Under the pieces are notes generated by a model. It made no database searches. It was given only the letters and a program-made list of their open reading frames with translations, and had not been told where the DNA came from. Of a DNA stretch of 64,000 bases, positions 25,201 through 32,600 are shown in pieces (position 1 is the stretch's first letter; every line of letters starts with the position of its first letter). This DNA is from Streptosporangium lutulentum (GTDB taxonomy: Bacteria > Actinomycetota > Actinomycetes > Streptosporangiales > Streptosporangiaceae), in the NCBI RefSeq assembly GCF_030811455.1, contig NZ_JAUSQU010000001.1, positions 9,734,001-9,798,000 on the forward strand, in the 5' to 3' direction. The position numbers and the translations under genes are program-made.

Positions 25201-27349
25201 GCTCGACTTCGCCGAAGCCATGCTCGGCAGGGCCGACATCCCGAAAGACTCCCTGGTTGCGAGCTTCGCATCCCTCGCCGACCTGGAGGAGTACGAGGAC
25301 GAGCTTCCTACCTGGATGGGCATGGACTCGGCCATCAAGATTGCCGAGCGCTTCCCCTGGTTTGATGCCATCGAGGACATCGCGGAGCAACAGGGCTTCT
25401 TCCATTGGGAGCTCCAGTTCGCGCAGATCTTCAACAAAGGCGGCTTCGACCTCCAGGTTGGCAACCCTCCTTGGGTGCGACCCGATTGGCAGGAGAACTC
25501 CGTACTCGCCGAGTTGGAACCATGGTTCATGCTTACAGATAAACCCGCTCTCGCTGAGTGGCGCAACCGTAAAGCTGTTTCCCTTCAGACGGGAGCTGCG
25601 CGGAGTTACTATCTGAATGAATTTGCTGCCAATGTTGGTATAGCGGAATTTCTGAGTGCCAATGTAACATATGCGCTGCTTGGCGGTACCCGGCCTGATC
25701 TTTATCGCGCGTTCATGTGTAGGGTCTGGACTAACCTCAGTTCGCTAGGTACGGCAGGCCTTATCCATCCCGATACTCACTTTGGTGGTAGAAGGGAAGG
25801 GCCCCTGCGTGCTGCCTCCTACCGCCACCTACGCCTGCATGCAAGTTTCGTGAACGCGGCGAATTGGGCGTTTGAGGACCTCAGCCGGACTCAGGAATTT
25901 GGTTTACACATCTACGGTTCGGGCGGCGAGATTCGATTCGCTCATCTAAGTGAACTCTACGGCGCTCAAGTGGTATTAGAATCATTGGTGCACGGGGGGG
26001 ATGGTCCAGTACCTGGAATCAAGCATGAAGGAAAATGGGATGTTCGCCCTCACAAGGCGAGAGTTATCGTTGTAGATGAAGGCGTGCTTGCTGAATGGCG
26101 ACGTCTTACTGATTCGACCAGCATCCCTTTGGAGCAGGCGCCGCTGCTTTATCCGGTGACTACTGCGGAGGCCAATGCGATTAATATCCTTGCAAGCAAA
26201 GGAAAGCGGCTTGGGGAATATCGGCCTTGGATGAGCCTGGGATTTGATGAAGGGGAAGCAAAGAAGCGAGGTTTAATTAAATGGCAACCTGGTCACTCTG
26301 GGTCGCTGGATGCTGTGATTTTACAGGGCCCGCATTTCAGTGTTGCTACGCCATTCGCCAAGCAGCCTCCTCTGTTTAAGAGTTCTGATCGGCCCCAAGA
26401 TCTAACTGTCTTGGCATCTAACGCAGTTCCGGCCACCAATTACGTCCGTTCCTGCGATGAAGAGGTTTATCTGGCAGCTCAAGATCTATGGAGTGGTCGT
26501 CGCTATACCGACCACTACCGACTCGCTTGGCGACGGATGATCGCCTTCAACGGAGAACGATCACTGTTTGCTGCTCTAATTCCGCCCGGTCCGGCTCATA
26601 TAGACGCGGTAAACACGCTTGCGCTAAGCACCAATCGAGGTACTGTCCTCACAGCAGGGTTTTGGGCAACGCTGCCGCTTGATTACCTGCTCCGGATCAC
26701 TGGCCGAACAGATCTTCGTAACCAGGGCGTGAATAGTATGCCTGCTGCAGATCCATGGCATCCACTGGCTTCAGCCCTGTTGCTACGGACACTGCGATTG
26801 AACTGCCTTACTGAGGCGTACGCCGAATTATGGTCCGACTTGTTCGATGAAGCCTGGGTCGGACATGAAATCTGGGCCGTGGATTGGCCGGGGCTCGCGC
26901 CGCTCGGCGATTCGGTCACTGTCACACCGGCATGGGCATATGCCATACCGCTACGAACAGAGAGGGAACGCCGGGCAGCCCTCGTTGAGCTGGACGCTCT
27001 GGTCGCGGTCTGGCTCGGCATGACCGCCGAGGAACTGATAGCGATCTACCGCTCTCGTTACCCGGTCCTGTCCGACTACGAAGCGCAGATCTGGTTCGAC
27101 GCCGGTGGTCGGAAGATCGCTGGAAACCACAACACCTACGGCTACGGACAGACTAAGGAGCACTACGAGCAGCTCATGGCCCACCTCGACCCCGAGATCA
27201 ACGGCCCCGTCCCGGATGGCTATGTGGCACCCTTCTACAAGGCCGACCGCGAGGCCGAGTACCGCCAGGCCCACGCCGTCTTCTCCGAGCGCCTTCGTCA
27301 GTCCGGTTGGCAGGCGCCGGCTGTACCCGATGACGAGAGCGCCTCGTGA
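22250..27349 (+). CDS. Very large adenine-N6 DNA methyltransferase, DrmMI/type IIG-like
   Basis: A 1699-aa protein, start ATG 22250 in a 4-bp overlap with the helicase. Residues 1-250 resemble the N-terminal domain of type IIG enzymes and DISARM/BREX methylases (AYADQHLVAVECGW), possibly a decayed nuclease. The SAM-binding motif I is CEPALGSGAF (~605); the catalytic motif IV is VGNPPWVR (~1069), typical of m6A enzymes of the Eco57I group. The target-recognition part lies after motif IV. In DISARM the methyltransferase marks self DNA, and that is the likely role. Base composition changes sharply inside the gene: 24061-24120 is 70% G+C but 25561-25680 only 49%, recovering near 26900. The low-G+C block covers the presumed target-recognition domain and looks imported. 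Confidence 0.85.
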   Translation: MSFDSIVNRGDYFSAHYLAEVLPKDLKKKDGLLARWTEDEKTGRTTPRRGLRALSKPYFADRPLFADVDVRLREGELVGADDRAEWRKELNELHGDVLRALGFTAQPRELVVERAGREYAVQVAYADQHLVAVECGWAAGVDAALDDDRAGRVLAPVQLDGREQIVSSTKLASWLLASDTPPRYVLLLAGGVVVLADRATWGEGRYLAVSLDVALGRNNPAELEVIAALFGADSLLPPEEGGSEPLAELLTNSRNHAVGVSTELRKGLQKSVELIANEVLNRIRQAEMRLEDGTTRKVRPEDIMEPGALAKELGRESLRYLYRILFLLYAEARPELGILPTDDEDYGRGYSVARLGDLVVRDLSGEEARHSFHLYESLDLLFRMVNAGHRPRGGAEAETSDDEGLRFEPLRSDLFDPERTGLIGRAALVVPGFDEDDPTAPKIDTRLRNETLYEVLRLLMLTKGRGRERGGFISYAQLGINQLGAVYEGLMSYTGFISTEELYEVAKGGDSHGGTWTIPASKVDDYPSEVFVPELDKDGTPTGGYKHHPKGSFVYRLAGRDRETSASYYTPESLTQVTVQLALQHRLDQNDTVTPAREILEWKICEPALGSGAFLNEAINQVAAEYLRRRQRELGSSVDPERYEEELQRVKAYVALHNSYGVDLNETAIELAEVSVWLNVMHPGLQAPWFGLHLRRGNSLIGAGRRVYGAAALTKGEWLKSAPEDLPFSAGSLPSGKVHHFLLPAEGWGAVAGAKEARELAPAEAKKLADWRKQLRKNVSDKKSGGRKVSQLQRLQALSGRAEYLWDLVIQRLAISEREISRKIDVWGADWIDQPVDAVSREKVYGDLVAPGTPYWRLKKVMDAWCALWFWPLDRAGLLDGSDDVYARLAPDKADDHGADALPPVATAAPAVQEDVRSAPVEAAEESIGFGQNWTTESLFDMGESKQMSLGGFARESRRNVGRKQTPALDPLRPIIPLANLDDWLDFAEAMLGRADIPKDSLVASFASLADLEEYEDELPTWMGMDSAIKIAERFPWFDAIEDIAEQQGFFHWELQFAQIFNKGGFDLQVGNPPWVRPDWQENSVLAELEPWFMLTDKPALAEWRNRKAVSLQTGAARSYYLNEFAANVGIAEFLSANVTYALLGGTRPDLYRAFMCRVWTNLSSLGTAGLIHPDTHFGGRREGPLRAASYRHLRLHASFVNAANWAFEDLSRTQEFGLHIYGSGGEIRFAHLSELYGAQVVLESLVHGGDGPVPGIKHEGKWDVRPHKARVIVVDEGVLAEWRRLTDSTSIPLEQAPLLYPVTTAEANAINILASKGKRLGEYRPWMSLGFDEGEAKKRGLIKWQPGHSGSLDAVILQGPHFSVATPFAKQPPLFKSSDRPQDLTVLASNAVPATNYVRSCDEEVYLAAQDLWSGRRYTDHYRLAWRRMIAFNGERSLFAALIPPGPAHIDAVNTLALSTNRGTVLTAGFWATLPLDYLLRITGRTDLRNQGVNSMPAADPWHPLASALLLRTLRLNCLTEAYAELWSDLFDEAWVGHEIWAVDWPGLAPLGDSVTVTPAWAYAIPLRTERERRAALVELDALVAVWLGMTAEELIAIYRSRYPVLSDYEAQIWFDAGGRKIAGNHNTYGYGQTKEHYEQLMAHLDPEINGPVPDGYVAPFYKADREAEYRQAHAVFSERLRQSGWQAPAVPDDESAS

Positions 27350-27429
27350 TGAGATCCGCGTGCCCAGCGGTCACTCAAGGGGTGACATTCTCGAACGTGC
27401 CGCAGGTTGACCCTGTCTGCGGAAGAGGC

Positions 27430-27457
27430 TTGACATGGGCGCTGATCTGGTTACGAT
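27430..27457 (+). promoter_or_regulatory. Near-consensus sigma-70 promoter
   Basis: TTGACA (27430-27435) and TACGAT (27452-27457) are separated by 16 bp. This is the best promoter match I found in the window. Transcription would start near 27464, but no plus-strand gene begins until the 5' fragment at 28155, and a strong hairpin follows within 35 bp. Confidence 0.6.
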
Positions 27458-27463
27458 GGGTGT

Positions 27464-27530
27464 TGCATGACTCACTTGGGGTCATGAAGTGGAGCCGGGT
27501 TAACCTCCGCAGGTGGTGGCCCGGCTTTCG
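27464..27530 (+). ncRNA. Candidate ~65-nt small RNA or leader with two hairpins
   Basis: Downstream of the consensus promoter, ATGAC/GTCAT (27467-27485) can form a first hairpin. AGCCGGG/CCCGGCT (27493-27499 and 27520-27526), with an inner ACCT/AGGT pair, forms a second one followed by TTCG. Promoter, short transcript and terminator-like stem make a compact unit. The first hairpin also encodes a tiny leaderless frame (ATG 27467 to TGA 27487, six codons plus stop). Alternatively the second hairpin merely terminates the converging methyltransferase and DUF3800-like genes. No RNA family is recognised. Confidence 0.35.
27493..27526. terminator. Hairpin between converging genes
   Basis: A 7-bp perfect outer stem (AGCCGGG/CCCGGCT) with an inner ACCT-CCGC-AGGT stem. 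It lies between the methyltransferase stop (27349, plus) and the stop of the minus-strand DUF3800-like gene (27543), so it can act for either. Confidence 0.6.
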
Positions 27531-27542
27531 CGTGTCATCAGG

Positions 27543-28109
27543 TCATACGGATTCGCAGCCGACATACGAGAGTATCTTCCCCAGCCCCCGCGCCGCAGGG
27601 TCCTCGTCGAGAGCAAGCGCTTTGGCGGTGCTGCTGACGATCACATCCGCCACCCAGAGCAGGGGCTCCTTCGCGAACGGGGCATGGCTGTATTCAAAAC
27701 GCGCGGGTCGGCCCGCCAACCCCCCAAGAACCCTGCGATCATGTCGGTCCTGGTTCGCCTCACGCTCTGCCAGCACAATCCATCGGACTTGGCTTGGCAG
27801 TTCATGCACCAGCCAGGTCAGGGCTCGGGCGCGTGCGGCTTCCTTGCGCTTGGGTCGCTCGAAACGACAGCCATATACCCGTGCTGAGATCGGCAGAGAC
27901 CCGATCTCGCGGATCAGCGCGGCGCGGGTCTGCTCATCTTCCTGTGACCAGTGTGGTGTGCGAGCGGTAGGTATCACGGCACACAGCCGTCTTCTGACGT
28001 CCTCCGCGAGAGCGGGGGCCGCGAGCACCAGCCCGACCGCGTACAGGCGGGCGTCGGTGTGGATCGACTCATCGATGAAACCCGCCAAGGGGGATTCGGG
28101 GGGACGCAT
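27543..28109 (-). CDS. DUF3800-like protein
   Basis: This 188-aa protein is read from ATG 28109. The frame continues upstream to 28292, but that part is antisense to the DruE-like fragment. It begins with AGFIDESIH, has VLAEREANQDRHDR in the middle and ends with KEPLLWVADVIVSS. These follow the DUF3800 pattern: an early Asp-Glu, then a late leucine-rich ...LLxxAD helix on an RNase H-like fold. DUF3800 proteins are frequent in mobile and defence regions and are thought to be nucleases, without a settled role. It is the only minus-strand gene in the island and seems part of an inserted block. Confidence 0.55.
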   Translation of the reverse strand: MRPPESPLAGFIDESIHTDARLYAVGLVLAAPALAEDVRRRLCAVIPTARTPHWSQEDEQTRAALIREIGSLPISARVYGCRFERPKRKEAARARALTWLVHELPSQVRWIVLAEREANQDRHDRRVLGGLAGRPARFEYSHAPFAKEPLLWVADVIVSSTAKALALDEDPAARGLGKILSYVGCESV

Positions 28110-28154
28110 AGAGTCATCATTTCGTAACGTAAAGGAGTGGGGTGGCTGCTTTCC

Positions 28155-28253
28155 ATGAAACCGGTGTTGGCCGCTGACGAGCTGCTGCGGAGTCTGACGC
28201 AATACCTCACGACCACCTTCGCGCTTGTGGAGAAGCCGGTCAGGCATGCGCTG
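28155..28253 (+). pseudogene. Truncated duplicate of the DruE-like gene 5' end
   Basis: The first 33 codons from ATG 28155 (MKPVLAADELLRSLTQYL and on) match the first 33 codons of the large helicase gene at 29598 at 27 of 33 residues and 80 of 99 bases, including a 23-bp identical block. After codon 33 the similarity stops and the frame runs to a stop at 28331. It is a broken copy lying upstream of the ParA-like gene. It could be left by a duplication or by replacement of an older helicase gene. Confidence 0.8.
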
Positions 28254-28327
28254 ACGGAGAACGGCAATCCGCTCCCGCAGCTTCTCGTTCATGGCTCGTC
28301 GTGGTCGGTAACGCTGAGGAGAGCGGA

Positions 28328-29398
28328 ATGATCTCGGTAGCGCTCTTCAACAACAAGGGGGGCGTCGGCAAGACGACGCTCACCTACCACCTGGCCCACA
28401 TGTTCCAGCGTCTTGGCCACCGTGTGCTGGCCGTAGACCTGGACCCCCAGTCGAACCTGACCTCGGCGTTTCTCGATGAGGATGATCTGGCGATTCTCTG
28501 GGCGGAGCCAGAAAGCCCGGCATGGGGAGGGACGCAACCCACCCTCACCGGACCGCTCGCACGCCGGATCACAAGAGAGGCGGGTACGGTCGCGGCCTCG
28601 GTCAAGCCGATCATGGAAGGGCTGGGTGATGTCGCGTTCTACGAGCCGACATGCATCACCGACGGGCTCTGGCTCGTTCCCGGAGATCTTGAACTGAGCG
28701 CGTTCGAGGACAGACTCTCCGCTGCCTGGCCCAACTGTTTCATGGGTGATCAGGCCGCCATCCGGACGACCACGGCGTTCTACCGGATCATCGACGACGC
28801 CGCCCGTCGGATAAACGCCGACATCGTTCTCATCGATGTGGGGCCGAACCTCGGCGCGATCAACAGGGCTGCGCTCCTCGCCGCGGACAGCGTGCTGATG
28901 CCTCTCGCCGCCGACCTTTTCTCTCTCCGCGGCCTGCGCAACCTCGGACCGACGCTGCGGGCCTGGCGCGGGACGTGGCAGGGGACAGTGCTGCCGAAAG
29001 TGCCTAAGACCATTCCGGCTCCCCCCGGGGAGATGCGCCCCCTTGGCTATGTGATCATGCAGCCCACCATGCGCCTGGACCGGCCGGTAAAGGCCTACCG
29101 GCGCTGGCTTGAGCGCATCCCCTACGTCTTCGCCGAATCGGTGCTTGATGAACCTCAGCACTCTGAGCATCGATCGTACGAGATTGCGACACTGCGGAAC
29201 TATCAGAGTCTGATGCCCCTCGCCCACGATGCCCGCAAGCCGATGTTCGATCTCAAAGCCGCCGACGGGGCTATAGGAAGCACGCAGACTTATGTTCAGA
29301 AATGCCGCGCCGAATTTCGTGAACTCGCCGAGAGCGTGATCGACCGACTCTTCAAGGTGCGGGCGCAAGCCGTGCAGGACCCCGAGAACATGTCGTGA
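28328..29398 (+). CDS. ParA/MinD-like ATPase
   Basis: A 356-aa protein starting at ATG 28328 with GGAGAGCGG ahead. It has a deviant Walker A KGGVGKTT (~10-17), DLDPQSNLTSAF (motif A') and the Walker B-like IVLIDVGPNLGAIN. It is longer than typical plasmid ParA, with an insertion after motif A'. No ParB gene or parS-like iterons are near. ParA-family ATPases also occur in defence loci, where they may position a complex on DNA. It is flanked by the truncated and intact copies of the helicase 5' end, so it may have arrived as a unit. Confidence 0.85.
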   Translation: MISVALFNNKGGVGKTTLTYHLAHMFQRLGHRVLAVDLDPQSNLTSAFLDEDDLAILWAEPESPAWGGTQPTLTGPLARRITREAGTVAASVKPIMEGLGDVAFYEPTCITDGLWLVPGDLELSAFEDRLSAAWPNCFMGDQAAIRTTTAFYRIIDDAARRINADIVLIDVGPNLGAINRAALLAADSVLMPLAADLFSLRGLRNLGPTLRAWRGTWQGTVLPKVPKTIPAPPGEMRPLGYVIMQPTMRLDRPVKAYRRWLERIPYVFAESVLDEPQHSEHRSYEIATLRNYQSLMPLAHDARKPMFDLKAADGAIGSTQTYVQKCRAEFRELAESVIDRLFKVRAQAVQDPENMS

Positions 29399-29601
29399 CG
29401 TCCACAGCCGTCCCGCTTTCCATCTTCTGGTCTGGCTTCAGCCATGATCTCGCGGTAGCGCGTGGAGAGATCGGGTTCTCCACTCGCCCCCAAGCCGACC
29501 CAGGGGAAGCGGCGCCGGACGGCCTCGCAGTCGATGGGCTGCTCATCATGCATTTATCAAGCTTAGAAACATCAGGCCGAGAAGGAGAGGTCGCTCGGTG
29601 A
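29395..29601 (+). CDS. Doubtful 68-aa small frame between ParA-like and DruE-like genes
   Basis: A plus-strand frame from GTG 29395 to TGA 29601 overlaps the ParA stop and the helicase start by 4 bp each (GTGA twice), an arrangement typical of coupled genes. Against it, its codon third positions are less G+C-rich than the neighbours and no family is recognised. A competing minus-strand frame (29296-29553) has better composition but no ribosome-binding site. I list this one with low confidence. Confidence 0.25.
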   Translation: MTSTAVPLSIFWSGFSHDLAVARGEIGFSTRPQADPGEAAPDGLAVDGLLIMHLSSLETSGREGEVAR

Positions 29602-32600
29602 AGCCGACGCTGGCGGCGGATGAGCTGCGGAAGAACCTCACGCAGTACCTCACGACCACCTTCGCGCTCGCGGAGAAGCCGGTCAGGGAAGCGCTGGAGC
29701 GGTTCCTCAACCATCCCGAGCAGGGGATCTTCCGCGGGCCGTACCTGCGGATCCGCACGCCGTTCCGCTCCGCCGAGAAAGGCTGGAAGGACTGCCTGGA
29801 GTGGGCGCCGGCCGGGGACTGGACGCCGTACCGGCATCAGGCGAAGGCCTTCCAGCGGCTCAGCACGCTCAACAAGGCGGCCGAGCCGACGCTGATCACG
29901 ACGGGGACCGGCTCGGGTAAGACCGAGTCGTTCCTGGTCCCGGTGCTCGACCACTGCCGGCGGCAGAAGGCGAACGGCAAGCACGGCGTGAAGGCTGTGC
30001 TGCTCTACCCGATGAACGCGCTCGCCACCGACCAGGCGCACCGGCTCAACGACTACCTCCAGCAGACCGGCTTGAACGACGTGACCGGCGCGCTCTACAT
30101 CGGTGACACCCCCGAGGTCGGCTACCAGAAGGTGATGACCCAGCGGGCGGAGATCCGCCGCAACCCGCCGGACATCCTGATCACCAACTACAAGATGCTC
30201 GACCTTCTCCTCCAGCGTGCCGACGACCTGCCAATGTGGAAGGACGCCGAGCTCGCCTACGTGGTGGTGGACGAGTTCCACACCTATGACGGCGCGCAGG
30301 GCACCGACGTCGCCATGCTGCTGAGAAGGCTCGCCTCGGCCACCGGGCACTCCCGGCCCGGCAGGCCACTCGGTGACATCTGCCCCGTCGCCACCTCCGC
30401 CACCCTCGGCGAGGGTGGTGACAGCCCCGGGGGTGATAGGAGCAGCATCCGCGAGGTCGCGGAGCAGGTCTTCGGCACGGTGTTCCCCGAGGGCGCGGTC
30501 ATCGGCGAGGACCGGCTCACGGCTGAGGAGTTCGTCGGCGAGATCGATGTCACGCTGCCGCTTCCCGACGCGCAGGAGCTGGCGCTTCTCCCCGACCCGC
30601 TCCGGGACCCCGGCGCCATGGACCTGATCGCCGCGGCGGTCACCGGAAAGAACGGTCTCAGTCCGCAGGAGCTGGGCGGGGTCCTCAAGCAGCACATCCT
30701 CACCCAGGCGGTGCTAGACCTGCTCAGTGGCGGCCCGGCGACGCCGGCGGAGATGCTCGAGCTCCTGCCGCGCAGGGGCGCCTACAACTGGGGTGCGGCC
30801 ATCCGCCAGTCGCCCGACCAGGCCGCCACCGCGCTGGCGCGGTTCGTGGCGTTGCTGTCGCACGCCCGCGATCCGGAGGATCCGAAGCGGCCGTTCCTGC
30901 ACATCGAGTCCCACGTCTGGGTGCGGGCCGTGTCGCGGCTGCTCCGGCTCGCCGACCACACTCCGGCTTTCGCCTGGATCGGCGAGTTGCCCGTGCTGGA
31001 CGCCGACTCGACGTTCAACGTGATGGGCAAGAGCCTGCTGCCCTCGATCTACTGCCGCCACTGCGGGCGATCCGGCTGGGCCGCCTTCTCCCCGGAGAAG
31101 GACCCGTCGGAGCTGGTCACCAACCCGGAGAAGATCTACCGCGCAGCCGTCGGGTCGGAGAAGAAGCGCATCCGGCCGCTGATCCTGGCCACCCGGAGCG
31201 AGGCCGAGGGCCAGGTCCAGAACCTGGGGATTCTCGACGGAGAGCGAATCCGGCCGGTAGATCCCGCGAAGGACCGACACGGCGAGGGCGATGTCGTCTT
31301 CATCCTCACCGACCTGGACACCAAGTCGGAGGCGAACCACGCCGCCGAGCAGGACCGCTGTCCCGCCTGCAACCTGGACCAGGGCATCCGCTTCCTCGGT
31401 GCGGGGCTCGCCTCGCTGGCCGCGGTGACGGTCACCCAGCTCTTCGCGGGCAATCAGCTCGACATCTCGCAGCGCAAGACGCTGCTCTTCAACGACTCGG
31501 TGCAGGACGCGGCCCACCGGGCCGGGTTCGTGGCCAACCGGTCGTACGCGTTCTCGCTACGGCGGTTGCTGACCGGCCGGCTCGATTCCGAGACGCCGAT
31601 CCTGCTCAACGACCTGGTGGCGGACCTGGCCGCGGCGGCGAGTGAGGCGGACGTGCTGCCCGCGGTGGTCCCGCCCGACCTGCACGATCGGCCGGAGATC
31701 GACGCGATCCTCGCGCAGGAGACCGCCGGGTCCACGCAGGCCTGGGACCTCATCGGAGAGCGCCTGGCCTTCGCCGCCATCATGGAGCTCGGTCTGCGCT
31801 CCCGGCAGGGCCGTACGCTCGAGTTGACCCGGACGGCCGCCGCCGAGGTCGTGCTGAGCGATCCAGCGAAGATCGCCGGCCTCGCGCGTGACGTGCACAC
31901 CGGCATGCCCGGGATGATCGAGCTTGCCTCCGACGGCCGATACCTCGCCTACCTGCGAGGCCTGCTGGAGCGGCTGCGCTATCGCGGCGCGATCAAGCAC
32001 GTGTGGCTGGACAGATGGCTCGCCAACGCCGGGACCAGTAGGTACAACGCGATCTGGGGCAGGCGTCCCGAAGGGCTGCCCGCGTTCCCCAGAGGGTTGT
32101 CGGCGCCGACGTTTCTGCTGGACCGGCAGAAACGGAAGTCGGAGTTCGACCGGATCGACTCCGACCAGGGCTGGTACCAGTACTGGACCACGCGCTGCCT
32201 CGGGCTCGATCGGGGCGCGGCCGGTGAGTATCTCGCCCGGCTGCTGCCGATGCTTGCTCGCGAGGACGTGATCTCCGTGCGGCCGGCCGACGACGGCGCC
32301 ACCCGGGTGTACGGCCTCCAGCCGGGACACATCCAGATCCGCTCGCTGGAGGACGCCCAGGTCAACGATGCGGGGATCGGCTGTGACACGTGCGCGTGGG
32401 AACAGACCGTCCATCCTGAGCTCTTCGACGACTGGTACGGCCAGCCCTGCCCGCGCTACCGCTGCGGTGGGCATCTGACCAACCGCGGCAGCCAGAACTA
32501 CAAACTCGACTACTACCGGCGGCTCTATCTCGCACGGGGCGGCGAGGGCGCGTTCCGGGTGGTCACCGCGGAGCACACGGGCGCGCTGACCCGCAGGCAG

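Noticed and set aside
29296..29553. Minus-strand 85-codon frame across the ParA-like gene end
   Set aside because: Good codon composition and a Cys/His-rich stretch, but it overlaps conserved ParA coding sequence and lacks a ribosome-binding site. Kept only as an alternative to the doubtful 29395 frame.
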